A DNA stretch of 64,000 nucleotides from Paramacrobiotus metropolitanus (GCF_019649055.1 NW_026570273.1:868001-932000); one strand, 5' to 3'. Positions 10,538 through 23,380 are shown, counted from the first letter of the stretch. A program made the numbers and translations. Notes: generated by a model not told the origin, from the letters alone.

Positions 10538-12336
10538 ATTGTACCTTTTAAAATGATCAAGATAACCCGTGCAAAAATTTTACGAAACTTTAGCAGCAGC
10601 GCCAAAAGTGATACAACATAGCCCAGGATAGTAATTGTTTTGAATGACACTGCATGTCAGACATGCGGTTCCAGTCCAGCGTCAGAGTGGTACGAAGACG
10701 TCCAACGGACGTTTCCCGTGGTTGACCCGACCACATACAGGCGCAAAAAACTGTCTGCTGCAAACTTTACTTTCTTGGAGCGGCCATCAAATTAAGAGTT
10801 TGCTTTCAGGCAGCCAGTTTCACACGAATCTGAGCTGTTCCAAGAACTCTATATGGGTACCCATAAAGAGTTCTTGGCAGTTCGCCTTCGCGTTTGTCAC
10901 TGACCAACCAAAGTATCTGGCAGGATGTCCTCTGCCGACTGAATGCCCCGCTGTAATGTGACAGCCCCATCACAGAATTGGGTGTACGAAAGAATTCACT
11001 CATGCTGCTCTATGTTCGCGCGTGCGTAAACGTGCCCAATGCTCGGCAGAGGTACGGCTGCGGTTGAGATTGACGGTGGCGTCGTTGCATCGGACATCGT
11101 CAAAGTTTCTAATATAAATTTGTAAGACCAATAAAATGTCCAGGGAATTTTGTACCCCCGATCAAGGCTGGAGTCTCAAAAACAATGTCAGGACATTAAC
11201 AGCTTTGCTGTATCTGTAAACGCCAAAAAGGAGCTTTTGTGCCTCAGATATTTTAGCCGGTTCCAAACGTGTGCAACTTTTTCGTGGTGCAACTATATTA
11301 AGCACGACAAAGTCTAATTTTTTTAAAACCTCCGCTTAAGAAACGAGCCCAGTTTTTCCGTTGTTCAAGCGTCCGACTGCTGCGATGTAGTATTGTGACA
11401 AGCTATATTGTTTTTCTGGTTTTAATGTAGAAGATAACAAAACAACTTACCCAGGGATCTGAAATCTGAATCCATTTTGAACACTTTCCAAGCTAAACCG
11501 TACTGTGAACAAGATACAGCAGAATTCACTAGTGTGCCTATTGGCTATTTCTATCTTTCTTTTAGATTATTCGAAGTGATTTGTGAATTATCACTATACT
11601 GTTTATTGTTGTTACCTCTGCTTTGTGGGCAACTTTGCTTTGGTATAATTACCGTAAGTCAGTGTAACCAGCGTTAACCCAAAATCCAAATAAGTTATGT
11701 GCGACTTTGCCGAACCCATAAATTCATAATTGTAAAATTTCTAACACAACTCAGTATAACGAACGCCATGGAGCGCTCCTGTTTGCTTCGACCAGCACGA
11801 AACGCGGAAAACATTTGCAGTACGTCTATTTTTAGAAACACTTAAATGTGTAAATTCGCAGAGTTCGTCACTTCATGATCCTTTCCCAAAAACATATTCA
11901 GGTGACATGTGAGGAAACGTATATTAAACTGCAGAGCTGCATAAACGCGCAGTTAAGGAAGATAATTCCTCTAAATGCAGCTGTCAGCATTCACTGCATT
12001 CGACGGGACTTAAAGTCTTGTACATTACATCCAGTAATATTACATACCAATAGTGCCACGTCTGACCACTTGAGAATCATTTTCGCGAAAAATGTTCGGC
12101 TGCAGTGCGCGCATTCGGCAAGAACTCTGTCAGCATTACCAGTCTCGACGGTTGACGGATGTAAAAAGAAGAAAAAGTGATTGCTGAAAAAATTTGTCGG
12201 TGTTTATAAGCGAGGTAATTCTGCATTTCTGCTCAGTATGTAATATCCATTTACGCGGGACGCAAATCGTGGTATTTTAGCGAAAACTTTGATGAGAATT
12301 GATTGTTAGCTGCTGTTGTGTTCACCAGAGATTAAA
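10538..12336. other. Intergenic, no gene recognised
   Basis: I saw no credible exon. Two structures stand out: a 38-bp near-perfect palindrome (10840-10877), and a block from about 11870 that resembles 21470 onward upstream of the second small secreted gene (shared TTTCCCAAAAA and GTCAGCATTACC). The last 50 bases before the secreted gene at 12337 share AATTGATTGTTAGCT with the matching flank at 21930. Confidence 0.5.
10840..10877. repeat. 38-bp loop-less palindrome
   Basis: The arms CCAAGAACTCT (10840-10850) and AGAGTTCTTGG (10867-10877) are perfect reverse complements, and the central TATGGGTACCCATA is also palindromic. Only one base pair in the whole 38 is mismatched, and there is no spacer. 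Confidence 0.85.
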
Positions 12337-14001
12337 ATGGTTGCACCTGTATTATTTTCTGGCATCTTTGGACTGCTGATTTTGGTGACCTTTACAGGGG
12401 TGCAGTGCGGGAGCTGGCTATCCAAACAGGATAATTCTGAATATGTATTGGTTATCACTTCGGGTAGGCGGGATAATTTTAATAAATAAATTGATATTTT
12501 CTGATAAGCTTGCTCCATTAAGGAAAGACGTCGGTAGCGCTGACATCATGCGGTAAAAATTTGTAACTAGTGCAAAATGATAACATTAGCTACTCGGTTT
12601 GTTTGTTTGTAATCTTCACGTTCTGACAGATCAGTAACGAAAAGCCTCAAAGATTCTAAGCGCAAGGATGATAAGGGCGTAACTTTCTTTAATGAATCTG
12701 AACTTTGTATTGCAGATACGAGTACAAAAATCAATGACCGCTTCGCGAAGTTGGGAATGGGTGGATACTACTTAGCTCATGCTTACAAGTTTAAATATCG
12801 TCGCGATACGGCGATGAAGTACCACGGCATCCTATTCAAGTTTCCGAAGGGCGAAATTGGCACGCTCGCAAAAGTGGTTAAGAAACCTCACGGTCAAAGG
12901 TTGGTGCGGATCAGAATAAATCAGATCTTTAATTGATATTGCATCACATATAATTACAAAGGCCATTCGGAAGTAAGTTTCCCTATTCTACCTCCCTGCC
13001 ATTTAACGGAATATACAAATGAACTTCCTTCTCGTTTCTCTAAATGCATGATTCTTTGCATAAATAAAATGTGCATTTTAAGTGGTCAGCCATGCACATC
13101 TGGCACACCAATGCACTTTATGTAATACTAAAAAACCAAAAATGTTTTCTTCAAGTTTTAACTTTTTCACTGTCTAGAAGCAGGGCAGCTTTGTGCTTCT
13201 TCGCACTTAGTCATCCCTCGTTAACAGTTTTTATTCTCCCAGAGAAACAGTTGTTTGTCCGCTAATTGATTTTTAGAAGATTAGTTACCTTAGAAGGTTG
13301 TAGGTATTATGTGCGTTATAAAAATTAACAGAAAGTGTTAGGAAAACAACAAAAACTTTTTGGCCACGTACTGTTCGACCTCTCGCTAATTGCGCAAAGA
13401 AAATTACTACTTGACTAAAGCCGATTGTCCTATCAAAATTCGTGGGAAATTTCGAAAAGTCGGCGATAGTTTTTCCGATGGTTCTTCTCCATCTGTTTGC
13501 ACTTAAATGAAGTTAAAGGAAGTTAGTTAGTTTAAATCGATTTTAAAACTTCTATAACTGTTTGGATAATAAAAGCTAAAGACGTTTGTGCTAGGGGATA
13601 CTAAATAAGGAAACTTGCTTTCTAAATGTCTTTGTAGCCGCAGCAGATTTGATGGATAAAATATTAACTCGATATGTTTCTGTAGTAATTTTCAGAACCC
13701 CGGGACGCTCGAAGCCTATTTCATCTACAAAAACCTCTCAAGGCTCCCCAGTTATTTTGAACCGAATGTGCAAGAGGTAATTGACCGAGCAAATCAACGT
13801 TGGGAGCGAGTCAACACCTCAAACAAGCCGAAAGACATCTCTTTTGATCTATTGTACTCCGATACACCGACCGCACGTTTCCCTGGCCCGATTGTCTTAG
13901 ATCAGTCTGGTCGGGAGTTGTTCTCGCAATACGCCGACAAAAAGTACTCCGTTCCAAAAATCCCCTCGTCAAAAGGGCAGAAGACGCCTCGTACTAAATA
14001 G
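12337..14001 (+). CDS. Small secreted protein A
   Basis: Three exons, 12337-12463, 12716-12876 and 13696-14001, give 197 residues. The first starts with a clear signal peptide (GIFGLLILVTFTGVQCG) and ends in phase 1 at a GTAGGC donor. The second encodes MGGYYLAHAYKFKYRRD and GILFKFPKGE. Its donor is less certain, and I chose GTG/GTTAAG because only phase 0 fits the third exon. The third encodes VIDRANQRWERV and a basic tail. The paralog at 22007 keeps the exon plan and the motifs YKF, LFK and IDRA-x3-W. No known domain is recognised. The products are presumably exported and lineage-specific. Confidence 0.65.
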
Positions 14002-15420
14002 GCCTCAAATGGGGCAAATCAATTCAGTTCCTGAATGCATCTGTCTACTGTCTTCCCTGCTTTCCTGTCCATGCACCAGTAATTCTAAATTATGTCCCCA
14101 GTCCCGGTGATTGAATCTGTGTTTCATAATTAAAAGGTTGTTTCCATGCATCTTTGTTTCATGGATGCTCTTGATTAGATTGATTTTTTGCTTATTAACG
14201 CGCATGCCGCTTACATCTTCAGCTTAGAAGATTACTGCGAACTGAGTTTCAAAAAAAGCTTCGGCTTTACCTCTGCGCTTGTTGGATCTGTATTCTGTAG
14301 TTTACGGTCGTAGAGCACATCTGAGTTACTGCTCCAGCTTTTGGACTCTCGTTAATTGCGCAGTTAAATCAGTTGTTTGATTCAAGTTGATTGTTTGGAA
14401 TTTGTATTGATAGGTACCTACAAATACTTGCAGTGATTCAAATTTAATTTTCGTTAGCTTGTTATTACCTACAGGCTACAGTAGAATGTCTTCGGAATCC
14501 ATCTCTGAAAATTAAGCGATTGCTTAATGTTTTAAAACCAGAAACCGATAACTCAATAGGGAAAAGTCAACTGACTTGAAAATTAATGGCGTAAACCAGT
14601 AATTAAACATAAAATAATGATAATTGCGAGTTTCACTCGACACTGACGATGGTAAGCGTTAACGGTAATTAATTTGTAAAAGATCGACCTTAAATTCTTT
14701 ATTAAATGAATAGTTCAAAAGCACTCTGCTTAACCGCTGTTTTTGACCGGCTACTGCCGAATAAATACGACCAATTAAAACCCCGTAAATTGTCACCAAA
14801 GATGACATCAAGAACAAAATTAAAACCAACACTGGTAAAAAAATTAAAAGCAATGGTTTCCATTATACAAATTATTCTTCATCCCCCACTCTAAAGGTAA
14901 TTAATGAGACACCCACATAAAAATATCCACCCCAACGCAAGTACACTACCAGAAAGAGGAAATGGTACGAGCAGTGTACATTCTGCCGGTTACATGCTTT
15001 GTAGTTTGTACGCTCGCCAGTATGTGTAGCCAGTGTAGGGAGCACAAATTTTCGGCTATCCGCTGTGTTTTAAATTGCTTAATGCGGGTACGTGTAATAA
15101 AATCGTGATTGCACCAAGATTATACTGTAATTTCTAAAGACCTTTTTAGTGACTGTTCTACTAAGTGAAGAATACTTTATACAGCATGCTTTGCATTGAC
15201 TGGTGAGGTTCGATAGTCGTACTGACTCGTACACATTAGCCCATTCAGCACGCGACCAAAGAGAGTGTGCAATACGTACTGTACAAACACTGATGCTGTT
15301 CAATAATATTATCGATCCAAAGATTTCTTGAAGTGGAACCCGTTCCTTAGACGGGCATAAACTGAAGAGCTTATCATCATCCAGGACTTTTTTGTACGTA
15401 AAACAAATTTTTCTCTTAGA
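14002..15420. other. Intergenic, no gene recognised
   Basis: No splice-consistent exon was found. The region is AT-rich. It provides the 3' flank of secreted gene A and the 5' flank of F-box copy 2, and I saw no TATA box close to 15421. Confidence 0.4.
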
Positions 15421-18400
15421 ATGCAGCTGAGCACGTCGAAGATTATGTTGAATGAGCTGTATTACTCGGGACGGTATGTTAAATTTACAGTGGACGTTGT
15501 GCGAGATGACGTGATACAGCGGGGGTATATTACGGATATTGTTGACGGAGGACTCATCATCGACTTCCATCATGAGGGCCCATCAGCAACACAATTAGTT
15601 GAATTCTCCTGTATCCGTGCATTACCAACCCAACACTACGCCGCCAAACGTTACCGTAAACCACCACAAATAAACTCGGATGTGGAGGTACTAATCCGAG
15701 TCGCAGTGTAAGTCGCTGGGATTTCTATCAGCACGCTGTACTTAATATCACGAGTGTAATAGTGCCTGCAATTTTCTCTCACAGAGATCAACCTCTAACT
15801 TGGAAAAAAGCCACCTTCTTGGCACTGTTGCCTGGATATGAGAACAATCATTTCGACATTGAGGGTGACAAATTTGCTTTAGTCCGGCTGCAATCCAGGA
15901 ATCCATTTTCTTTGGTTGGTGTAATTAATTTGTGGCCGGAATTTGTAGCCAGCGATATACGCATCCGCCAGAAACGACTGTGGCAGACGGTAACGCCGGA
16001 GACTTTCTACAAGGTGACCGTGTCGTACGCATCATATTCATGCCACAAGACCGATTGTCCGTTCCCACGGTCTCCTCTTCTGGATTCTGCGAAACAGCTG
16101 GACCGCCTGGACGCTGTTATGAAGTGGGTGTGGCTTAATATGACGGGCACGCTGATTTTGTCCGCTGATGATGCCAGTGTCACCGTGCTCTGCCGTCAGA
16201 AAGCGAAACGACTACCAAACAAATTCCATCGATTGGTTTTTCACTTATACGACCGGTTTGTGGAGCAATATGTGAAATCAGGTTGGGCTGGATGTACAGT
16301 TTTTCTCCACAGGCTACGGAGCATTGCTGCAGGTCGAAATCAGTTAACAAACTACGGTGTTGCTCACCCAGCCTAAACAACTACAGATATAGTTGAAATA
16401 TTTCAGCGATTCCTGTTACGGCTTTCCATGTTCTATCATTCTTAAACCATCATTTCGTAAAATTGTTAATGTCCATTCTGCACATAATAGCCTTACATGC
16501 ATTTCGGACTGAAAACAGGGGGTACTTTTCGTATGGAGACCTGGTTCACGAAAACTATCCGAAATCTACTGTTCTTCCCCAATTGGCTGGCCTCGAAATC
16601 GAACGTCGTCGGTACGTAAAATTTATTGTACCTGAAAAAATTTTAATCGTCGCAAGCAGTTTCTGCGAGATACTCGAGGACGCTATGGTACAATGGCGGT
16701 TTCTTTCTGAATTATGTAAGTCGTACCACAAAAAGTTTGCTTTTCCCTTCAAAAAACACTGGCACAAAAAGACAAATCTGTAGAGCTTGTGTGAGCCGCT
16801 TCAATACTTTACTACTGTAAAATCGTATGTAAAATGGAGGGCATAAAATGCGTGCATGTTTATCGCAAATTCGCACGTTTATCTAGCATGCATTGGTGCT
16901 TTTTCTAAAAGACTGGTAGCGTGCCAGGTGATCAACGAAGGGAATAACATAGAGCGCAAAGGAACTGCACCGACTTAAGGGTACTTCAGTAAAAAGTTGT
17001 ACTGAGCAGACATAAAGTCACCAAAAGGAAAGCAAAAAATAGCACTGCTGAAAAACAGTATGACCACACATGTAATTTGCAGGTGCCCTGGTCTCTGCGC
17101 GCATATCTCAGGGCCGCCAGGCGTTTCCGGCAGTGCAGACCCTTTCGGATGAAATGCTGCTGGAGGTATTACAGAATATGGACAGAGCAGCCTCGAGAGA
17201 TCTGAAACGGTAAGTATCTGAAACTGTCATCGTTCGTTTGTGAACGCATTCGTCGTTTCGCTGGCAAACCGTTCGGCGGCCTGTTCAGTTAATCTGTACT
17301 TTGATTCATTTTTTGTACAAGCTAATATCCTTTACACTTAGACCCAATAGCTAGAACAACTAAAACAACCCTTCTAACTCTTTTAAACAACCAACACTCA
17401 GTTTCTTTTGCACTTTTCGAAATCGTATATCTCCAAATGAGAAACTTAGCGAATGGTTTTCCGGGGGCTTATTGGTGAACAGCCAGCTCTGCCGGAAGGG
17501 ATATTCAGGCGGGCAGTTTCTTGGGGTGTTTGTAATGAGCAGAAGACAATTTTTCTTATGCGGACCGTATTGCCAGGACAAGGTGGATTTCTAACTCAAC
17601 GGTTTTTTTTCGGAGAATAGAATAAGTTTTTTTGAAAACAGCCTAGCAAAGCCTGTCGTTCTAAAGTAATAATCCAGCAACACCTTCCGCGCCCAGTAAT
17701 CAGTCTGGCAAAGTATTCTCGGGAAATTTCACATCCGGTGTTTCACAATTTTGGAAGTGCGAAAAAACAATTCTGGCGAACTTTACGAGTTTTATATCGT
17801 CGGACGGTTTTGCCGACCACATACGTTAATTCGTTGTCAACAACCTGCATGTTGCAGTGTCTGCCGGCGATGGTCTAGAATTCATTCAACAGCCACGATG
17901 GATCGATGCGTTATTCTGTATTCGCCGGGCCGGCGGCGTGATCACCTGGTATACCTGGTGAATGCAGTGCTGCAGTATACCGCTGTATCGACTCGAACTT
18001 TGCTTATGAAGCACTCATCTCCCAGCCACAGCTCCACAACCATTCGATTACTAAAAGAAATGCAGTTGCAGTTAGACCTTTATGTGTCTTACCGCAGTGA
18101 AGTGCCTTATAGCAGTCACCTCTGCGAATTTTACGATGAGATGGCGTTGTATCCCGCAGTCAACAATCTGCACATTTTCTGTTCCATGAAATCAAAGAGC
18201 GCGGAACGACTTACGTTGGGTATATAATGAAGATTCAGTGAATATACTCGTATTTTCAGCTACACCTATATGTTCTATCACTGATGTTGGACGATTGTCG
18301 TAGAAATGATCATGGCTTCACCGGACGAGATAAAATGGCTCTTGAGCATTTTGGGCGGCGGCTGGACATACTGTTGCACAACTCAAAGCATGAGCGACAC

Positions 18401-18731
18401 GCTTAGGGGAATTTCATGTGTGCTGGACGCGCTAAATTGCGAATGTTTATTGCACGGTAAACTATCTGAAGCTGTGGACTACTGCAACTTTAAGCATTGG
18501 GACGAAGAAGTATTAAAAGACGGTCTGCAATGTTGGCCTATCAGTCCAGCAACGTTGGAAGTCTTATTGAAGGGATTTGAGGATTACTATCCCTCCAGTG
18601 AAACAGCCTTGTATTGCAAGATATCACAGTTCCGCCTAGACCACCTGAAAGTACTGATCCGCAAACCCCGCATGGTGGGAGAAGATTACTTCCGCTCATG
18701 CGGCGTTCAGAGCTGGTTTCGATTTACTTGA
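15421..18731 (+). CDS. F-box family protein, copy 2 (complete)
   Basis: Six exons: 15421-15707, 15785-16281, 16519-16611, 17083-17209, 17858-18219 and 18304-18731. Phases agree at every junction, giving 597 residues. Exon 1 encodes a compact beta-rich-looking module (YVKFTVDVVRDDVIQRGYI, GLIIDFHHEG) that could be Tudor-like, which is a guess. Exon 2 carries NPFSLVGVINLWPE, CHKTDCPFPRSPLL and KRLPNKFHRLVFHLYDRF. Exon 4 plus the start of exon 5 form the F-box (LSDEMLLEVLQNMD, SRDLK, VCRRWSRI), at about residues 308-345. Exons 5 and 6 encode an unrecognised C-terminal region with many Cys and Trp. It is probably an SCF substrate receptor, with an unknown target. This is the best reference copy of the family. 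Intron 4 (17210-17857) shows no gene, and an AATAAA lies at 18981. Confidence 0.8.
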
Positions 18732-19641
18732 CTTCATAACTTCATACCCCATCTTTCACACAAAGATCTACTTTAAAACTTGAGTGTTGATCGGTGTATG
18801 AGCTTTCATGGTATCCTGAATTATTCTTACTCTCAGAATTACTTTTTCATGCCCAGGAAACGAAGGAGTTAGCTTGATCGAAAAAGCCCGTTTCAATGAT
18901 TGTGTTTTATTGCAGGTGATTTTATTTTACACAGATGATTTATTAATTTTAACCTAATTTAGCAGTGTATGAGTTAATTGAATAAATTAAAGGGAATCCA
19001 AAGATTTATTGCCTCTTGCTATTGTATAACTACTGTACAGCAATCACCATTCGAGTAGGCATTTTGACTTCATATGCCGTTATGCACAGCAATGCCGCCA
19101 ACCGTCGGACTGTGCGGTGCAGAGAATATGTAAGTGTAAGTGTTTGCAGCGCTAAGGCTTACGTCACGTGGAGGATTCCCCCCTGTCACTTTGCATTACA
19201 TACTTTGTAACTTTGGTCTGTGGCGTAATTCGGTGTAGCATTTCTTGTACGTAATAAAGGGTGTACGTTTCTTTGGGGCGCACGTACTGTACGATGATGT
19301 TTCCTTTCAATGGTATCTTACAGCGTAAATCATGATCTTAGGATTTTCTGATTATGTTTTGATTGCTCGTAAAAAGAAAAACTAAACATAATTATGAAAA
19401 CAGTCTTTAATTCTAAACGTAAGTTTTCTCTCTTGTATACCTTGCACATCAAAGTGGTTTCTTGAAAGAATGCATTATGTGGTATTGTAAAATAATGTTT
19501 CAGAAAATAGCTTTACAATACTTATCTGCAATCAGTGCCAGTCATACACAATATCTATAAAAAACAAAATATATGTAAGATGGTTCGATGAGGTGGCGCG
19601 CGCATAAATGCCGCGTTTCGACGCATTAAAGGATACCGATT
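18732..19641. other. Intergenic between convergent genes
   Basis: The first 85 bases match the flank of F-box copy 1. The rest is AT-rich with AATAAA at 18981. No gene was seen. Confidence 0.45.
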
Positions 19642-19986
19642 TTAAAATTTCCACGCAGACAGATCACATATTCGGCGCTCTGTAACCCGAAAACAGCATT
19701 CACAGTTGTTACTGTAATCCGGATCGCACGTCACTGGCTCTTCACCGGGCCAGTAAGGGCAGTTGCGCATATCTTTACTGGGATCCCAGCGGAGATAGGG
19801 AGACTTGTTCTCCGGTTGCGTCGTTGCGTCTTCTGCCAGAAAATCGAAGGTCAATTGCAGTGAAATAATAATATACAGTAGCCTTTCTTAGTGTGCAAAC
19901 GCTCTCTTACCAAGGGGTCCTGCCGCTGTAAAAGTTGCCAGTATCAACGCTCCGAATATACTCACAAGCATTAAACGAACAGCCAT
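19642..19986 (-). CDS. Secreted cysteine-rich peptide
   Basis: Two minus-strand exons, 19911-19986 and 19642-19832, are joined in phase 1 across a 78-base intron (GTAAGA donor, CAG acceptor) to give 88 residues. The first exon is almost entirely a signal peptide (MAVRLMLVSIFGALILATFT). The mature part is short, with seven cysteines (NCPYWPGEEPVTCDPDY, NNCECCF and RRIC), which suggests a disulfide-stabilised extracellular peptide. The signal peptide resembles that of secreted protein A (IFGLLILVTFT). Odd cysteine number leaves one unpaired unless it dimerises. Its function is unknown. It is absent at the equivalent place after F-box copy 1. Confidence 0.7.
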
Positions 19987-22006
19987 TGTAAATGCTGGTG
20001 AACCTGATAAATTAGTAATCAACTTTACGAACAGATAGAGCACTCGCTACAATGCTACGGAGCTTCATCAGAAGTACGAGGATAGATAACAGAAAATTAA
20101 TGCAGAATTGCTTCACTTAAATTGCAGTGAAATCGTGACACTAAGCACTTTTCGTTCTCACGGTCTCTGCTAACTAGTGATACCGGTAATGCTGACTGCG
20201 CTCCTACCGAACTTACGAGCTACAACTGGAGCCGATCATGATTTATGGAAAAATTCTCAAGTGGCCAGACGTGGCTGCGTCGTCAAGGTTGTCAGCGGAA
20301 TGGAGGAACCTTGTCCGATCGAATGCATCAAACGATGATGGCTGCGTTTCTGACTCAACTGTTTTTAAAGTTTCATCTTGTGTTAATGCAGGTGTACATT
20401 TTTGAAGCGAATTAAGAAACGAACTATTTACGCATAGTCTGCAAAGACGAAAATAACTCGCTAAAGTGTTTCTAAATTATATCAAAATACCGTACATCAA
20501 GATCTCAGCAGTCTATCATAAAACTTACCCCGGTACGAATTAAGCGGTCGATTAGATATGGAATCCCGGAATAATTCATAATCGATACCTAAATGTTTCA
20601 TAATCGTGATTATTTCAGACATGTAATATCCAGATTTGATGCAAAAGTACAATTCAATAATATCATAATTCTGACAAGTTGACTCCAAAACTAAACTTTA
20701 ATTGCTAGAATGCATGAAAGCAATTAAGCGTTTGTAATCAAGTGGTGATATATGAAAGTGACCAACTAACCATATTGCTATTCACTTTTGCAACCTTTCA
20801 TTTATACATTTCGGACTTGGCCTTCGCCAGAGCCGGCAGACGAGTGACGATACGCCAGATACAAATACATCAGTCAAATTTTACAACTACAAGAACTGCA
20901 CATTCGGTAAAAGACGTTACATAAATAAGAACCAGCACTGATGAAACTACTTATTTAGTAGTAGTAAATGATTACTCATGAAACATGGGCAACAAAAAAG
21001 AGATATGACATTTTATTAAACAGGAAACGGCTACAGAAAGCAGCACCAGCCAATATAGCGAGTTTGATGCGGTTAGGTGCGTAGTGGCCGTCACTGTGTA
21101 CCACAAATCAAAACCTGAAAGCAAAATTGAACTTATAAAGGAAGTGGAAACTTCTCAGGCTGGAGACCTAAACGGGATACGTACAAGGGAATTTTTGACT
21201 TATTCGTAGTGTGAATTGTTCAACACCATGATATTAATAATTTATTGTTAAAATTAATTATGCTTTGTGAGTAATTCATTTTTATTTTACTGCTTTTAAT
21301 TTGTGTCGTTGCTGGTTTGTCCTCATTCACCAACCACGTATTACTTTGCATTTAGGTTCGTACCATGAGAGGCGCCATGCAACACGCGTGTAAATTTATT
21401 TTACCCTGGTACATAACGCAAAAGAAACGGACATAGGTCCATTTTGCTGAACCACTTAATTTTTTAAATTAGCAGAGTTCGCCACTTGAGAATTCTTTCC
21501 CAAAAATACGTTCAGGGATCATGTACGCGAATGAAGAATATTTGCTGCGTAGTTGCAAAAACGCATACAGAAGAGTACTTGAGATCTGAACGCGGGTCCG
21601 TTCTAAATGCAGGTGGCATCACTTATAGCATTCGACAGGACTAAAATCTCTTCCATTCCAGTAATATTACTAACCAGTTACCAGTACAGTCACTTGAGAA
21701 TGATTTTCCCGAAAGAATATTCGACTGCAGTGTACGAGCTCGGCAAAAGCGCAGTCAGCATTACCGGTACCAGCGTTGGTTTACGGAGAAAGGAATGGAG
21801 AAATTGCTGGATGCCATGACTTTAATAATATATAAGCAAGGGTATTCCGTATTACCGATCGTGATTCAACTCCATTTACTTTTGAGATTGTCATTAGTTC
21901 GTAGTGTTTAGCGAAAGCTCTGATTATAATTGATTGTTAGCTTTATACTGTTAACCAGCCATCCCAATGGTTGTCCGTTTGTCGATTTTGGTTCTTTTCT
22001 GGACTG
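19987..22006. repeat. Intergenic, partly duplicated from unit 1
   Basis: About 20140-20340 resembles about 3150-3360. About 21470-21960 resembles 11870-12330, including TTTCCCAAAAA and AATTGATTGTTAGCT. This shows the F-box genes and secreted genes were copied together. No additional gene was recognised. Confidence 0.5.
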
Positions 22007-23380
22007 ATGATGTTGGTGACCTTCACAAAGGTGCGGTGCGGAGGCGTTTTTTCGCGGCCGCAGGCTCCTGACGAACATGTCTTAGTTATCACTTCGGGTA
22101 GGTGGAGCGATTCTTTTATCAAAGATTAAGTATGAATATTTTTTGACGATAAAAATAGGGTTTTTTCTCGTACTTGTTGTTCCAAGGACGGACACGGTCA
22201 CACGAGTATAGCCAACTTCATTAGGTAAAAACTGTGTGAACTGGAATATTTAGAACTAGAACTCGTTTTTTTTCAGTGAGAAATCAATAGGAATTTAATA
22301 AGAGAAGTACTGTACGTATACATTCTGATGGTTGTTTTTTCTCAAATGACTGGATCAGTGGTGTAAGACGTGAGTTTTTAGTCGAGGAACCCACATTGCT
22401 CTGCTTGACTAGAAATGTTATTAATTTTACAATCGACAGATCCAGTGTAGGTACTTCTATATTGCTTGGATTTTCATTTGGAGTTTATGCTTTTTTATTT
22501 GTACTAAAGTATTATTTCCAGCATGCAAAGACGGTTTTAGTTAGACAGCAATGACCTCGGTAAATTTCAGTACAGAGGTTTCGAAATTACCCACAGACGA
22601 GCATTTAAAGCAAGTAAAAGGTAAAACAATCAAAGTAAAAAAGACCAGAGCAAACAATGCTAAGCGCGCACGCTAACTACTGAAATCCATGTTATGTCTG
22701 CTAGGATAGTCGTCCACCTAGTTATACTGTAAAAGAAAAAATCTCTTGAATGAACCTTATTCTGCAGCTCCCGCATCGCATTTGCAGAACCAGTTCCAGA
22801 AAAAAGCGGGATATCGGCTCGCCCCTGTGTACAAGTTTCTCAAGGACCACGACACCTTGCCAGATTACAACGGTTTCTTATTCAAATGCGGAAAGGATAA
22901 ATTTCCAGAACTAGTTATGACGAAGGAATCCCTAACGAAGACGTATGTACATATGAAAAATAAAGCAATGCCTTATTGGATACTGCATCATATAATCCAA
23001 ATTCAGCAAACTTCTTAAACTTAATGCTAACATAAATATGTTTTTACAGTCCTCACGTTTCGGAATCTCTACCCGCGGCCTACTATATCCACAAGAGACT
23101 GCTGGAGGTTCCACATAGTGTACTTCCTGATCTGCAACAGATGATCGATCGCGCGGATCGGCTGTGGGCGCGTCATCCTAACACTAACTATTTTAATTAC
23201 AAGATTTTCTATGAAGGCTTACAACAGGAGGAACGTTCTGTCATCAACCTGGACGGCAAAACCGCCGAAAAAGCTTTTGCGGGTTACCTGGAGCCGAATT
23301 CCTTTCCGAAGTCCGAAGGAAAGAGAAAATTTCCGAAGTTCTGGACCAATCCTCCTTGTCCAATCTTCTCCCTATACTAA
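22007..23380 (+). CDS. Small secreted protein B (paralog of A, signal peptide disrupted)
   Basis: Exons 22007-22097, 22768-22942 and 23050-23380 join in phases 1 and 2 (donors GTAGGT and GTATGT) to give 198 residues. The body keeps the paralog's pattern: APVYKFLKDHD, NGFLFKCGKDKFPE and MIDRADRLWAR. The ATG that matches paralog A is at 21967, but a net one-base gain before 22010 puts it out of frame with the rest of exon 1. The only in-frame starts, at 22007 and 22010, leave a stub (MMLVTFTKVRCG) that is too short for a normal signal peptide. Either export has been lost, or an upstream exon was missed. Confidence 0.55.

Noticed and set aside
14659-14853. Minus-strand hydrophobic open frame that looks like membrane helices
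   Set aside because: It lies in AT-rich intergenic DNA, where runs of Ile/Leu/Phe codons arise by base composition. There are no splice partners and no family match.
16282-16376. Open extension of F-box exon 2 in copy 2 (to VAHPA)
   Set aside because: Copies 1 and 3 stop at other places here, whereas a phase-1 GT donor at 16282 is conserved in all three copies.
21967-22006. The ATG at 21967 as the start of secreted protein B
   Set aside because: It reads out of frame with the phase-1 donor shared with paralog A and runs into a stop. It is recorded as evidence of a frameshift instead.
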